The notes under the pieces are model-generated. The model had not been told where the DNA came from. It did not search any database and saw nothing but the letters and a program-made list of their open reading frames with translations. Shown here in pieces: positions 1 through 13,138 of a stretch of DNA of 64,000 bases. Made by a program: the position numbers and the translations under genes. Origin of the DNA: Mycobacterium lepraemurium (GTDB lineage: Bacteria; Actinomycetota; Actinomycetes; Mycobacteriales; Mycobacteriaceae); contig CP021238.1 of assembly GCA_002291465.1 (NCBI GenBank), forward strand, positions 1,364,001 to 1,428,000, read 5' to 3'. Each line of letters starts with the position of its first letter. The first letter of the stretch is position 1.

Positions 1-996
1 AATAAATCCGTCGCGGAGCTGACGGCCGCGGTCAAAGCCGGTGTGGGGCATGTCGTTTTGGACTCGATGACCGAGATCGAGCGGCTGGGCGCCATCGCGG
101 CCGACGCGGGCATCGTCCAGGACGTCTTCGTGCGTCTCACCGTCGGTGTGGAGGCCCACACCCACGAGTTCATCTCCACCGCGCACGAGGACCAGAAGTT
201 CGGGCTGTCCGTGGCCAGCGGTGCGGCGCTGGCCGCCGTCGTCCGGGTTTTCGACACCGAACACCTGCGGCTGGTCGGCCTGCACAGCCACATCGGTTCG
301 CAGATCTTCGATGTCGCCGGCTTCGAACTCGCCGCCCGCCGCGTCATCCGCTTGCTGCACGAGGCGGTCGAGCAGTTCGGCGTCGAGAAAACAGCGCAGA
401 TAGCCACCGTGGATCTCGGTGGGGGACTCGGTATTTCGTACCTGGCCGCGGACGATCCGCCGCCGATGGGTGAGCTGGCGGCCAAGCTGAGCGCGATCGT
501 GCAGCACGAGTCCGCGGCCGTGGGGCTGCCGACACCGCGGCTGGTGGTCGAGCCGGGACGCGCCATCGCCGGCCCCGGCACGATCACCCTCTATGAGGTG
601 GGCACCGTCAAGGACGTCGGCGTGAGCGCCACGGCGCACCGGCGCTACGTCAGCGTGGACGGCGGCATGAGCGACAACATCCGTACCGCGCTGTATGACG
701 CCCAGTACGACGCCCGGCTGGTCTCCCGGGTCAGCGATGCACCCGCCGAGCTGGCCCGGATCGTCGGAAAGCATTGCGAGAGCGGCGATATCGTCGTTAG
801 CGACACCTGGGTTCCCGGCGACCTGAGGCCGGGCGACCTGATCGGGGTGGCCGCCACCGGCGCCTACTGTTATTCGCTGTCGAGTCGGTACAACATGGTC
901 TGCCGCCCGGCCGTCGTCGCGGTGCGCGACGGCCGCGCGCGTCTGGTGCTGCGCCGCGAGACGGTCGACGATCTACTGAGTCTGGAAGTGAGGTGA
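1..996 (+). CDS. lysA: Diaminopimelate decarboxylase, 5' truncated by window edge
   Basis: The frame is open from base 1 and ends at TGA 994-996, giving 331 C-terminal residues of a family that is about 447 residues in M. tuberculosis. The enzyme is PLP-dependent and decarboxylates meso-diaminopimelate to L-lysine in the cytoplasm. The missing N-terminal part carries the PLP lysine. Visible family motifs are HSHIGSQ (about residue 95 of this fragment), the glycine-rich phosphate loop GGGLG (about 140), [10 protein letters not shown], the CESGD active-site motif and [12 protein letters not shown] near the end. Only three bases separate its stop from the hom start, so lysA, hom, thrC and thrB probably form one operon. 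Confidence 0.95.
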   Translation, partial: NKSVAELTAAVKAGVGHVVLDSMTEIERLGAIAADAGIVQDVFVRLTVGVEAHTHEFISTAHEDQKFGLSVASGAALAAVVRVFDTEHLRLVGLHSHIGSQIFDVAGFELAARRVIRLLHEAVEQFGVEKTAQIATVDLGGGLGISYLAADDPPPMGELAAKLSAIVQHESAAVGLPTPRLVVEPGRAIAGPGTITLYEVGTVKDVGVSATAHRRYVSVDGGMSDNIRTALYDAQYDARLVSRVSDAPAELARIVGKHCESGDIVVSDTWVPGDLRPGDLIGVAATGAYCYSLSSRYNMVCRPAVVAVRDGRARLVLRRETVDDLLSLEVR

Positions 997-999
997 GCT

Positions 1000-4381
<3,382 letters not shown>

Positions 4382-4406
4382 TCCACAGCGTGGCCGGAGG
4401 GTTTGC

Positions 4407-4435
4407 TTGCTTCCGGCAGGGATGGGGGCTATCCT
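4407..4435 (+). promoter_or_regulatory. Candidate rho promoter
   Basis: A TTGCTT hexamer (4407-4412) is followed after 17 bases by TATCCT (4430-4435), matching mycobacterial SigA spacing and the TANNNT -10 rule. It would leave a leader of about 200 bases before the rho GTG, with no credible gene in the 267-base gap. Long leaders are common for rho and could allow autoregulation by termination; that part is inference. Confidence 0.45.
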
Positions 4436-4648
4436 CGGAGCCGTCCAGCAATCGCAGCATCTGCATCTGCATACATACTGCCTTGCCGCTAGGACAACAC
4501 CAATTCTTCTTGTGGACGAGGTTCGCCGTTTACTCCGCCGATCCAGGCGATCACCGTTGCAAAGTCGATGATTGGGTGCACTCGGCAATTTGGCTGAATG
4601 CAACGAACCCCCTGTATGAGCTGATCAGCGGGGGAAGAAAGGAAATCC

Positions 4649-6475
4649 GTGACTGATACGGACCTGTTCACGGCTGGCGAAAACACTGACGCCAATCAAC
4701 TCTCTACTGCCGTGACCACAGACACCCCAGACGCGAAGACGCATGCGCCGGTCGGTGCCTTGACCACCATGGTGCTGCCCGAGCTGCGCGCGCTGGCTAA
4801 CCAGGTCGGCGTCAAGGGGACGTCGGGCATGCGTAAGAACGAACTGATCGCCGCGATCAAGGAAGTCCGGGGGCAGGCCAACGGCGCCGCGTCCGCTGAG
4901 GACAGCGGCAAGCCCGACGCCAAGGACGACACCACGCCCGACACCAAGGACGCCAACGACCACACCGGCGCTCAAAGCGCCGCCGGGGCGCCGGCCCCGA
5001 GCGAGCAGAACGGCGCCACCACCGAGGCGCCGCGCCGCGAACGACGCAGCGCGTCCCGCGACGCGGGAGCGGCCGGCCGCGGCAACGACGACGCCGACCG
5101 CGAGACCGACGGCCGCGAGCAAAGCAAGCAGGACAGCCGCGAGCAAAGCAAGCAGGACGGCGGCGACCAGGACCAGCAGAGCTCCGGTGGCCAGCAGGGG
5201 CGCGGCTCCAACCAGCAGGACGACGACGGCGAGGGACGTCAGGGCCGGCGGGGACGCCGCTTCCGTGACCGCCGGCGCCGCGGCGAACGGTCCGGTGAGG
5301 GCGGCGACGCCGAACTGCGCGAGGACGACGTCGTCCAGCCGGTAGCCGGCATTCTCGACGTGCTCGACAACTACGCCTTCGTGCGCACCTCCGGCTACCT
5401 GGCCGGCCCGCACGACGTCTACGTGTCGATGAACATGGTGCGCAAGAACGGCCTTCGCCGCGGTGACGCGGTGACCGGTGCGGTCCGGGTGCCCAAGGAC
5501 GGCGAACAACCCAACCAACGGCAGAAGTTCAACCCGTTGGTGCGCCTGGACAGTGTCAACGGCGGCTCCGTCGAGGACGCCAAGAAGCGTCCCGAATTCG
5601 GCAAGCTGACGCCGCTGTACCCCAACCAGCGGCTGCGCCTGGAGACCACGCCGGACCGGCTGACCACCCGGGTCATCGACCTGATCATGCCGATCGGCAA
5701 GGGCCAGCGCGCGCTGATCGTGTCGCCGCCCAAGGCGGGTAAGACGACCATCCTGCAGGACATCGCCAACGCGATCACCAAGAACAATCCCGAATGCCAC
5801 CTCATGGTCGTGCTCGTCGACGAGCGGCCCGAGGAGGTCACCGACATGCAGCGCTCGGTCAAGGGCGAGGTCATCGCCTCCACGTTCGACCGGCCGCCGT
5901 CCGACCACACCTCGGTCGCCGAGCTGGCCATCGAGCGCGCCAAGCGCCTCGTCGAGCAGGGCAAGGACGTCGTCGTGCTGCTGGACTCGATCACCCGGCT
6001 GGGCCGCGCCTACAACAACGCGTCGCCCGCCTCGGGCCGCATCCTGTCCGGTGGTGTGGACTCCACCGCGCTCTACCCGCCCAAGCGGTTCCTGGGCGCC
6101 GCCCGCAACATCGAGGAGGGCGGCTCGCTGACCATCATCGCCACCGCCATGGTCGAGACCGGATCCACCGGTGACACCGTCATCTTCGAGGAGTTCAAGG
6201 GCACCGGTAACGCCGAGCTCAAGCTGGATCGCAAGATCGCCGAGCGGCGGGTCTTCCCGGCGGTCGACGTGAACCCCTCGGGCACCCGCAAGGACGAGCT
6301 GCTGCTGTCGTCGGACGAGTTCGGCATCGTGCACAAGTTGCGCCGGGTGCTGTCCGGCCTGGATTCGCACCAGGCCATCGACCTGCTGATGAGCCAGCTG
6401 CGCAAGACCAAGAACAACTACGAGTTCCTGGTCCAGGTGTCCAAGACCACGCCCGGGGCGATGGACAACGACTAG
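4649..6475 (+). CDS. rho: Transcription termination factor Rho
   Basis: Hexameric RNA-dependent ATPase of 608 residues. An N-terminal domain with a SAP-like helix bundle ([11 protein letters not shown]) is followed by a disordered actinobacterial insertion, roughly residues 75-220, rich in Asp, Gln, Arg and Gly. The cold-shock RNA-binding domain follows ([17 protein letters not shown]), then the ATPase core with P-loop PPKAGKTT (about 358-365), Walker B VVVLLDS, and the Q- and R-loop segments. The GTG start follows a GGAAGAAAGGA Shine-Dalgarno. The insertion contains a perfect 24-bp tandem duplication, reported separately. It is slightly longer than the M. tuberculosis protein (602 residues). 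Confidence 0.97.
   Translation: MTDTDLFTAGENTDANQLSTAVTTDTPDAKTHAPVGALTTMVLPELRALANQVGVKGTSGMRKNELIAAIKEVRGQANGAASAEDSGKPDAKDDTTPDTKDANDHTGAQSAAGAPAPSEQNGATTEAPRRERRSASRDAGAAGRGNDDADRETDGREQSKQDSREQSKQDGGDQDQQSSGGQQGRGSNQQDDDGEGRQGRRGRRFRDRRRRGERSGEGGDAELREDDVVQPVAGILDVLDNYAFVRTSGYLAGPHDVYVSMNMVRKNGLRRGDAVTGAVRVPKDGEQPNQRQKFNPLVRLDSVNGGSVEDAKKRPEFGKLTPLYPNQRLRLETTPDRLTTRVIDLIMPIGKGQRALIVSPPKAGKTTILQDIANAITKNNPECHLMVVLVDERPEEVTDMQRSVKGEVIASTFDRPPSDHTSVAELAIERAKRLVEQGKDVVVLLDSITRLGRAYNNASPASGRILSGGVDSTALYPPKRFLGAARNIEEGGSLTIIATAMVETGSTGDTVIFEEFKGTGNAELKLDRKIAERRVFPAVDVNPSGTRKDELLLSSDEFGIVHKLRRVLSGLDSHQAIDLLMSQLRKTKNNYEFLVQVSKTTPGAMDND
5112..5159 (+). repeat. 24-bp tandem duplication inside rho
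   Basis: Two adjacent 24-base units (5112-5135 and 5136-5159) differ only at the last base. They are in frame and duplicate the residues REQSKQD in the disordered Rho insertion. A young, frame-neutral expansion in a low-constraint region. Confidence 0.85.
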
Positions 6476-6518
6476 CCGCGCGACGCCCGGCGGGAATGCC
6501 CCGACGCATCCCACTGTT

Positions 6519-6548
6519 TTGGGCAGGTAGCGGTTGACCTGGCATAAT
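6519..6548 (+). promoter_or_regulatory. Candidate rpmE promoter
   Basis: TTGGGC (6519-6524) and CATAAT (6543-6548) are separated by 18 bases, placing the start of transcription near 6555 and a short leader before the AAGAGGA ribosome-binding site of rpmE. A TTGACC lies between them but is only three bases from the -10, so it cannot be its partner. Confidence 0.4.
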
Positions 6549-6576
6549 CGACGCGCGACGAGATCGAAGAGGAATC

Positions 6577-6819
6577 ATGAAAGCTGACATTCACCCCACC
6601 TACGCGGAGACCACCGTGCTCTGCGGGTGCGGCAACACGTTCCAAACCCGCAGCACCAAGGACGGTGGCCGCATCGTCGTCGAGGTCTGCTCGCAGTGCC
6701 ATCCGTTCTACACCGGCAAGCAGAAGATTCTGGACAGCGGCGGCCGGGTGGCCCGTTTCGAGAAGCGCTACGGCAAGCGCAAGGCCGGCGCCGAGAAAGC
6801 CGAAAGCGCCGACAAATAG
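6577..6819 (+). CDS. rpmE: 50S ribosomal protein L31, zinc-binding form
   Basis: Small ribosomal protein of 80 residues. Cysteines C16, C18, C38 and C41 form the zinc ribbon of the C+ class of L31, unlike the zinc-independent paralogue used under zinc starvation. The basic, alanine-rich tail is usual for mycobacteria. AAGAGGA precedes the ATG. It sits between rho and prfA as in M. tuberculosis. Confidence 0.95.
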   Translation: MKADIHPTYAETTVLCGCGNTFQTRSTKDGGRIVVEVCSQCHPFYTGKQKILDSGGRVARFEKRYGKRKAGAEKAESADK

Positions 6820-6915
6820 CTCGGTTCCCGACGCCCGAACTGTGCGTGCAGTCGCACAGGCCGGGCGTCGGTTCACGTTTGCGGCCGTGGCGCGGGGCAG
6901 GGCAGGAGGTGTGAG

Positions 6916-7989
6916 ATGACGCAGCCGGTTCAGACCATCGACGTGCTGCTGGCCGAACACGCCGACCTGGAACGCCGGCTGTCCGACCCCGACCTGCACA
7001 GCAATCCCGACGAGGCCCGCAAGGCCGGGCGACGGTTCGCCCGGCTCGCCCCAATCGTCGGCACTTACCGCAAGCTGATGGCCGCCCGCAACGACCTCGA
7101 GACCGCGCGCGAACTGGCCGCCGACGACGATTCGTTCACCGCCGAGGTCGCCGACCTGGAATCCCGGGTGGCCCAGTTGGACACCCAACTGACCGACATG
7201 CTGGCCCCGCGCGACCCGCACGACGCCGACAACATCGTGCTCGAGGTCAAATCCGGTGAAGGCGGCGAAGAGTCGGCGTTGTTCGCCGCCGATCTGGCCC
7301 GGATGTACATCCGCTACGCCGAGCGGCACGGCTGGACGGTCACGGTGCTGGACGAGATCACCTCGGACTTGGGCGGTTACAAGGACGCGACGTTGTCCAT
7401 CCGCAGCAAGGGCGACACCGCCGACGGGGTGTGGTCGCGGATGAAGTTCGAGGGCGGGGTGCACCGGGTGCAGCGCGTCCCGGTCACGGAATCCCAAGGC
7501 CGCGTGCACACTTCGGCGGCGGGTGTGCTTGTCTATCCCGAACCCGAAGAGGTCGCCGAGGCGCAGATCGACGAGTCCGATCTGCGCATCGACGTGTTCC
7601 GCTCGTCGGGCAAGGGCGGGCAGGGCGTCAACACCACGGACTCCGCGGTGCGGATCACCCACCTGCCCACCGGCGTCGTGGTCACCTGCCAGAACGAGCG
7701 CTCCCAGCTGCAGAACAAGGCCCGCGCGCTGCAGGTGCTGGCGGCCCGGCTGCAGGCCATGGCCGAGGAGCAGGCCTCGGCCGAGGCGTCGGCCGATCGG
7801 GCCAGCCAGATTCGCACCGTGGACCGCAGCGAACGCATTCGCACCTACAACTTTCCCGAGAACCGGATCACCGACCACCGCATCGGCTTCAAGGCGCACA
7901 ACCTCGACCAGGTGCTCGACGGCGACCTGGACGCGTTGTTCGACGCGCTGGCAGCCGCCGACAAGCGGTCGCGGTTGCAGCAGGCATGA
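6916..7989 (+). CDS. prfA: Peptide chain release factor 1
   Basis: Class I release factor of 357 residues that reads UAA and UAG. The peptidyl-tRNA hydrolysis loop is [11 protein letters not shown], containing the catalytic GGQ. The codon-recognition tripeptide is PVT in [14 protein letters not shown], against PAT in E. coli RF1. The start is ATG 6916 after a GGCAGGAGG Shine-Dalgarno. It is followed closely by prmC, whose product methylates the GGQ glutamine. Confidence 0.97.
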   Translation: MTQPVQTIDVLLAEHADLERRLSDPDLHSNPDEARKAGRRFARLAPIVGTYRKLMAARNDLETARELAADDDSFTAEVADLESRVAQLDTQLTDMLAPRDPHDADNIVLEVKSGEGGEESALFAADLARMYIRYAERHGWTVTVLDEITSDLGGYKDATLSIRSKGDTADGVWSRMKFEGGVHRVQRVPVTESQGRVHTSAAGVLVYPEPEEVAEAQIDESDLRIDVFRSSGKGGQGVNTTDSAVRITHLPTGVVVTCQNERSQLQNKARALQVLAARLQAMAEEQASAEASADRASQIRTVDRSERIRTYNFPENRITDHRIGFKAHNLDQVLDGDLDALFDALAAADKRSRLQQA

Positions 7990-8011
7990 CCTCCCGGCGA
8001 CGATGCACACG

Positions 8012-8905
8012 ATGAGCAGCGGGACGATCCGGCTCAGCCTGCGGCGCGCGATCGACGACGCGACGGCCACCCTCGCCGAAGCCGGAATCGCTTCCGCGCG
8101 TTGGGATGCCGAGCAGCTGGCCGCGCACCTGGCGGGTGTCGACCGCGGCCGGCTGGGCTTGCTCGAATCGCCGGGTCAAGAGTTCTTCCAGCGGTACCGC
8201 GACGCGGTGTCGGCCCGCGCCCGGCGGGTGCCGTTGCAGCATTTGTTGGGGACGGCGGCCTTCGGTCCGGTCCTTTTGCACGTCGGACCCGGGGTCTTCG
8301 TCCCGCGTCCCGAAACCGAGGCGCTGCTGGAATGGGCCACCGCGCAACAACTTCCACCGCGGCCCGTCATCGTCGACTTGTGCACCGGGTCGGGCGCCCT
8401 GGCGGTAGCGTTGGCTCACCATCGCGCCGCCCGGGGCCTGCCGGCGCGCATCGTCGGCGTTGACAATTCCGATGCGGCCCTGGATTATGCGCGCCGCAAT
8501 GCCGCAGGCACGACGGTCGAGCTGGTGGGCGCCGACGTCATCGAGCTGGCCCGTGTGCCCGGCTCGCCGCCCGACCTGGACGGGCGGGTGGATCTGGTCG
8601 TGGCCAACCCGCCCTATGTTCCCGACGGGACCGTGCTGGAACCCGAAGTCGCCCAGCACGATCCGCACCACGCGGTGTTCGGCGGGCCGGACAGCCTGGC
8701 AGTGATCGCTCCCATCGTCGAACTGGCCGGCCGGTGGCTGCGGCCGGGCGGACTGATCGGCGTGGAGCACGACGACACCATCTCGCGTCAGACCGTAGAA
8801 TTGTTCGACCGCACCGGGCTGTTCGACGACGTGCGGGCGCACCGGGATCTGACCGGCCGGCCACGGTTCGTGACCGCCCGCAGGAGGAGCGGCGCTGATG
8901 TCTGA
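8012..8905 (+). CDS. prmC: Release factor glutamine N5-methyltransferase
   Basis: SAM-dependent methyltransferase (HemK/PrmC) modifying the GGQ glutamine of release factors. The SAM loop DLCTGSGALAVAL and the catalytic NPPYVPDG motif, which binds the substrate glutamine, are both present. An in-frame ATG at 8003 would add three residues; neither start has a clear ribosome-binding site, so the choice is tentative. The frame runs open upstream inside prfA, which is a shadow. The end overlaps the next gene by eight bases. Confidence 0.92.
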   Translation: MSSGTIRLSLRRAIDDATATLAEAGIASARWDAEQLAAHLAGVDRGRLGLLESPGQEFFQRYRDAVSARARRVPLQHLLGTAAFGPVLLHVGPGVFVPRPETEALLEWATAQQLPPRPVIVDLCTGSGALAVALAHHRAARGLPARIVGVDNSDAALDYARRNAAGTTVELVGADVIELARVPGSPPDLDGRVDLVVANPPYVPDGTVLEPEVAQHDPHHAVFGGPDSLAVIAPIVELAGRWLRPGGLIGVEHDDTISRQTVELFDRTGLFDDVRAHRDLTGRPRFVTARRRSGADV

Positions 8906-9557
8906 CTTCTTCGACTGCGCCGACCCCGATCAGCGTTCCCGCGGCATCGCGGCGGCGGCCGCGGCCGTCAAGGGCGGCCGGCTGGTCGTCATGCCGACCG
9001 ACACCGTGTACGGCATCGGCGCCGACGCGTTCAACAGCGCCGCGGTCTCGGCGCTGCTGTCGGCGAAGGGGAGGGGCCGCGACATGCCGGTGGGTGTGCT
9101 GGTCGGCTCCTGGCACACCATCGAGGGACTCGTTTACACCATGCCGGACGGCGCCCGCGACCTGATCCGCGCCTTCTGGCCGGGCGCGCTGAGCCTGGTG
9201 GTTACCCAGGCCCCGTCGCTGCAGTGGGATCTCGGCGACGCCCGCGGCACGGTGATGCTGCGCATGCCGCTGCACCCGGTCGCCATCGAGCTGCTGCGCG
9301 AGGTCGGGCCGATGGCGGTGTCCAGCGCCAACATCTCCGGTCATCCGGCGGCCGTCGACGCCGACGAGGTCCGCGGCCAGCTGGGTGATTTGGTCGACGT
9401 CTACCTGGCGGCCGGTCGGGCCGAGCGGGGCGCCGCCTCGACCATCGTGGACCTGACCGGCGCCACGCCGCGGATCCTGCGCCCGGGCCCGGTGAGCGCC
9501 GAGCGGATCGCGGAAGTGCTCGGCGTCGATCCGGAAAGCCTGGCCGTCCCGGGCTGA
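8898..9557 (+). CDS. L-threonylcarbamoyladenylate synthase (TsaC/Sua5/YrdC family)
   Basis: A 219-residue YrdC-domain protein, counterpart of Rv1301. The family makes threonylcarbamoyl-AMP from threonine, bicarbonate and ATP, the first step of the tRNA t6A37 modification. Typical segments are MPTDTVYGIGADA, the SAKGRGRDMPVGVLV substrate loop, and SSANISG. AGGAGG at 8882-8887 precedes ATG 8898, which overlaps the prmC end. Threonylcarbamoyl-AMP synthase is the assigned role of the family; no Sua5 C-terminal domain is present. Confidence 0.93.
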   Translation: MSDFFDCADPDQRSRGIAAAAAAVKGGRLVVMPTDTVYGIGADAFNSAAVSALLSAKGRGRDMPVGVLVGSWHTIEGLVYTMPDGARDLIRAFWPGALSLVVTQAPSLQWDLGDARGTVMLRMPLHPVAIELLREVGPMAVSSANISGHPAAVDADEVRGQLGDLVDVYLAAGRAERGAASTIVDLTGATPRILRPGPVSAERIAEVLGVDPESLAVPG

Positions 9558-9583
9558 CCGAAGCGGTTGTCGAGGTCCCAGCT

Positions 9584-10807
9584 TTGTCCAGTACGGTCTC
9601 GTTGGTGTCCAGCGACGTAACCGACCTTGCCGGTGGTTTGCTCGCCCTTTCCGACCGCGGCGCCGGTGTTCCGCTGCGCGAGCTGGCACTGGTGGGGCTG
9701 ACCGCGGCCATCATCACCTACTTCGCGACCGGGCCGGTGCGGGTGCTGGCCACCCGGCTGGGCGCGGTCGCCTATCCGCGGGAGCGCGACGTGCACGTGA
9801 CGCCCACCCCGCGGATGGGCGGGCTGGCCATGTTTCTCGGCGTCGTCTGCGCCGTCTTCCTGGCCTCGCAGCTGCCGGCGCTCACCCGCGGGTTCGTCTA
9901 CTCCAGCGGCATGCCCGCCGTCCTGGTGGCCGGCGCGGTCATCATGGGCATCGGCCTGATCGACGATCGCTGGGGACTGGACGCGCTGACCAAGTTCGCG
10001 GGTCAGATCACCGCGGCCAGCGTGCTGGTCACCATGGGCGTGGCGTGGAGCGTGCTGTACATCCCGATCGGCGGCGTCGGCACCATCGTGCTGGACCAGG
10101 CCTCGTCGATCCTGCTGACCCTGGCGCTGACGGTGTCGGTGGTCAACGCGATGAACTTCGTCGACGGGCTCGACGGTCTGGCCGCCGGGCTGGGTCTCAT
10201 CACCGCCCTGGCGATCTGCATTTTCTCCGCCGGGCTGCTGCGCGACCACGGCGGCGACGTGCTGTTCTATCCGCCCGCCGTGATCTCGGTGGTGCTGGCC
10301 GGCGCGTGCCTGGGCTTCCTGCCGTACAACTTCCATCGCGCCAAGATCTTCATGGGCGACTCCGGCTCCATGCTGATCGGGTTGATGCTGGCCGCGGCGT
10401 CGACGACGGCGGCCGGCCCGGTCTCGCAGAACGCCTACGGCGCGCGCGACGTCTTTGCGCTGCTGTCGCCGTTCCTGCTGGTCGCGGCGGTCATCTTCGT
10501 GCCGATGCTGGATTTGCTGCTGGCCATCGTGCGGCGCACCCGGGCGGGCCGCAGCGCGTTCAGCCCCGACAAGATGCACCTGCATCACCGGTTGCTGCAG
10601 ATCGGCCATTCGCACCGCCGGGTGGTGTTGCTGATCTACCTGTGGGTCGGCATCGTGGCGTTCGGCGCGGCGAGCACCATCTTCTTTCGCCCCCGCGACA
10701 CCGCGGCGGTGATGCTGGGCGCCATCGTGGTCGCCGGGATCGCGACGGCCATCCCGCTGTTACGCCGCGGCGACGACTACGAAGACGAAGATTACGACAG
10801 GCAGTAG
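9584..10807 (+). CDS. wecA: Undecaprenyl-phosphate GlcNAc-1-phosphate transferase
   Basis: Integral membrane enzyme of about 407 residues with around ten or eleven hydrophobic segments (rfe/wecA, Rv1302). It loads GlcNAc-1-phosphate onto decaprenyl phosphate, initiating the arabinogalactan linker. Diagnostic motifs are LIDDRWGLDAL, NFVDGLDGLAAGL with catalytic aspartates, the MGDSGSMLIGL loop and the HLHHRLLQ histidine motif. TTG 9584 is favoured because CGAGGT lies eight bases upstream; GTG 9605 is an in-frame alternative seven residues shorter. Confidence 0.94.
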   Translation: MSSTVSLVSSDVTDLAGGLLALSDRGAGVPLRELALVGLTAAIITYFATGPVRVLATRLGAVAYPRERDVHVTPTPRMGGLAMFLGVVCAVFLASQLPALTRGFVYSSGMPAVLVAGAVIMGIGLIDDRWGLDALTKFAGQITAASVLVTMGVAWSVLYIPIGGVGTIVLDQASSILLTLALTVSVVNAMNFVDGLDGLAAGLGLITALAICIFSAGLLRDHGGDVLFYPPAVISVVLAGACLGFLPYNFHRAKIFMGDSGSMLIGLMLAAASTTAAGPVSQNAYGARDVFALLSPFLLVAAVIFVPMLDLLLAIVRRTRAGRSAFSPDKMHLHHRLLQIGHSHRRVVLLIYLWVGIVAFGAASTIFFRPRDTAAVMLGAIVVAGIATAIPLLRRGDDYEDEDYDRQ

Positions 10808-10890
10808 TAGTGGGCTTCGGCCTGTGGTACGGTGCAGGTAGAGCCCCAAAAAGCCGCGCAGGCGACCGTCCGTCGGAGGCTGATCCGATC

Positions 10891-10911
10891 GGGCCGGTTC
10901 AAGACCGGCCC
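10891..10911 (+). terminator. Hairpin after wecA, possible U-tract-less terminator
   Basis: A perfect 8-bp GC-rich stem (10891-10898 with 10904-10911) around a 5-base loop lies about 80 bases after wecA and upstream of the atp leader. There is no T tract, so it is either a weak mycobacterial-type terminator or a structural element of the atp leader. Confidence 0.35.
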
Positions 10912-10950
10912 CGGGAGATACCCCTTGGGTGATTCAACTGTGACGTGCGA

Positions 10951-10956
10951 TACGCT
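10951..10956 (+). promoter_or_regulatory. Candidate -10 of the atp operon
   Basis: TACGCT fits TANNNT and lies 65 bases before the atpI GTG, within the only sizeable gap (214 bases) upstream of the operon. No good -35 at 16-18 bases was found, so this is tentative. Confidence 0.3.
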
Positions 10957-11021
10957 CGGCGGGCCACCGATCAGTCGGTCGGGGGGTTCCCGTTCCACCA
11001 ACCTGGGATTGAGGTGCTGCA

Positions 11022-11504
11022 GTGACGACACCAGCGCAGGACGCGCCGTTGGTGTTTCCCTCTGTTGCTTTCCGTCCGGTTCGGCTGTTCGCGATCAGCG
11101 TTGCCATCACCGCGGTGACGGTGCTCGCCGCCGGACTGTCCGGTCACCTGATGGTCGGGGTCTTCTTCGGCATCGGGTTGCTGCTGGGTTTGCTCAACGC
11201 CGTCCTGGTGCACCGCTCGGTTGACTCGATCACCGCCATGGAGCACCCGCTGAAGAGGTCGGTGGCGGTCAACTCGGCGTCCCGGCTGGCCATCATCACC
11301 GTCGTCGGGCTGATCATCGTCTACCTGTTCCGGCCCGCCGGCCTGGGCGTGCTGTTCGGGCTGGCGCTGTTCCAGGTCCTCTTGGTGGCATCGACTGCGC
11401 TGCCGGTGTGGAAGAAACTGCGTGCCGGTGACTGGGCGCCGTCCGCCGACGGGGCCGCCGCGGGATCGGACGGAACGGAAGGGAGTAACAGCACCCATGC
11501 CTGA
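11022..11504 (+). CDS. atpI: ATP synthase accessory protein AtpI-like (Rv1303 family)
   Basis: A 160-residue membrane protein with four hydrophobic segments opening the ATP synthase operon, matching Rv1303 in position and sequence. AtpI-type proteins help c-ring assembly or ion loading; this role is assumed for the mycobacterial protein. The tail is hydrophilic. The GTG start at 11022 follows a GAGG. The stop overlaps the atpB start by eight bases. Confidence 0.88.
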   Translation: MTTPAQDAPLVFPSVAFRPVRLFAISVAITAVTVLAAGLSGHLMVGVFFGIGLLLGLLNAVLVHRSVDSITAMEHPLKRSVAVNSASRLAIITVVGLIIVYLFRPAGLGVLFGLALFQVLLVASTALPVWKKLRAGDWAPSADGAAAGSDGTEGSNSTHA

Positions 11505-12255
11505 GACGACGTTCTTGGCCGAATCCGCCATCGAGGTCGGCGAACACAACCACGCCACCTGGTTGGGCATGACCGTCAACACCGACACGATTCTGTCGAC
11601 CGGGATCGCCGCGCTGATCGTCCTCGCGCTGGCCTTCTTCCTGCGCGCGAAGATCACCTCCACCGGTGTGCCCAGCGGCGTGCAGTTGTTCTGGGAGGCC
11701 ATCACGGTCCAGATGCGCGATCAGATCGAGAGCGCGGTCGGCATGCGGATCGCGCCGTTCGTGTTGCCGCTGGCCGTCACCATCTTCGTGTTCATCCTGA
11801 TCTCCAACTGGCTGTCGGTGCTTCCGCTGCAGTACACGGACAAGTCCGGGTACACCACCGAGCTGCTGAAGTCGGCGGCCGCGGACATCAATTACGTTCT
11901 GGCGCTGGCTCTTTTCGTCTTCGTCTGCTACCACGTGGCCGGCATCTGGCGTCGCGGCGTCGTCGGGTACCCGCTGGCCGTGCTCAAGGGTCACGTGGCG
12001 TTCCTGGCGCCGATCAACCTCGTCGAGGAGTTGGCCAAGCCAATCTCGTTGTCGCTGCGACTTTTCGGCAACATCTTCGCCGGCGGCATCCTGGTCGCGC
12101 TGATCGCGCTGTTCCCGCCCTACATCATGTGGGCGCCCAACGCGATCTGGAAAGCCTTCGACCTGTTCGTCGGCGCGATCCAGGCCTTCATCTTCTCGAT
12201 CCTGACCATCCTGTACTTCAGCCAGGCCATGGAGATCGAGGAACACCATGACTGA
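11497..12255 (+). CDS. atpB: ATP synthase Fo subunit a
   Basis: Membrane stator subunit (252 residues) that forms the proton half-channels against the c-ring. The functional helix [16 protein letters not shown] contains the essential arginine, and the C-terminal helix [17 protein letters not shown] is intact. ATG 11497 has GGAACGGAAGGGAG just upstream, so a longer in-frame start at 11422 inside atpI is unlikely. The N-terminus differs from that of M. tuberculosis by a short extension. Confidence 0.95.
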   Translation: MPETTFLAESAIEVGEHNHATWLGMTVNTDTILSTGIAALIVLALAFFLRAKITSTGVPSGVQLFWEAITVQMRDQIESAVGMRIAPFVLPLAVTIFVFILISNWLSVLPLQYTDKSGYTTELLKSAAADINYVLALALFVFVCYHVAGIWRRGVVGYPLAVLKGHVAFLAPINLVEELAKPISLSLRLFGNIFAGGILVALIALFPPYIMWAPNAIWKAFDLFVGAIQAFIFSILTILYFSQAMEIEEHHD

Positions 12256-12276
12256 GACCATCATGAATTACCTTGA

Positions 12277-12588
<312 letters not shown>

Positions 12589-12597
12589 TTCGCTGTG

Positions 12598-13131
12598 ATG
12601 GGTGATGCGAGCCTGAGCGTGCTGGCATCCAGCCAGGTGGTGGCCGAGGGAGGCAACAACTTCCTCATACCCAACGGCACCTTATTCTTCGTGCTGGCTA
12701 TCTTCCTGATCGTGCTGGCTGTCATCGGCACCTTCGTGGTGCCGCCGGTGATGAAGGTGTTGCGCGAGCGCGACGCCATGGTCGCCAAGACGGCCGCTGA
12801 CAACCGGAAGGCGGCCGAGCAGTTCGAGGCCGCCCAGGCCGATTACGAAGAAGCCATGACCGAAGCCCGGGTGCAGGCGTCGTCGTTACGCGACAACGCC
12901 CGCGCCGAGGGCCGTAAGGTCGTGGAGGACGCGCGGGCCAAGGCCGGGCAAGAGGTGCTGTCGACGCTGCAGCTGGCCGCCCGGCAGCTGAAGCGGGAAA
13001 GAGACGCCGTGGAACTGGATCTGCGTGCCAACGTGGCGTCCATGTCGGCGACCCTGGCCAGCCGAATCCTCGGTGTCGACGTCGCCCCCGCCGCCGCGAC
13101 CACATCCGCAACCAAGACATCCGGACGGTAA
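12598..13131 (+). CDS. atpF: ATP synthase Fo subunit b
   Basis: Peripheral stalk subunit of 177 residues: one N-terminal membrane anchor (about residues 30-50) followed by a long charged coiled coil ([16 protein letters not shown] onward). ATG 12598 is chosen over the adjacent GTG 12595. It dimerises with the b-like half of AtpH. Confidence 0.94.
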   Translation: MGDASLSVLASSQVVAEGGNNFLIPNGTLFFVLAIFLIVLAVIGTFVVPPVMKVLRERDAMVAKTAADNRKAAEQFEAAQADYEEAMTEARVQASSLRDNARAEGRKVVEDARAKAGQEVLSTLQLAARQLKRERDAVELDLRANVASMSATLASRILGVDVAPAAATTSATKTSGR

Positions 13132-13138
13132 TCGAAGT

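Noticed and set aside
4625..6514. 629-codon open frame antisense to rho
   Set aside because: High GC makes stop-poor antisense frames. The translation is low-complexity Val/Leu/Gly/Arg with no domain, while the + strand is unmistakably Rho.
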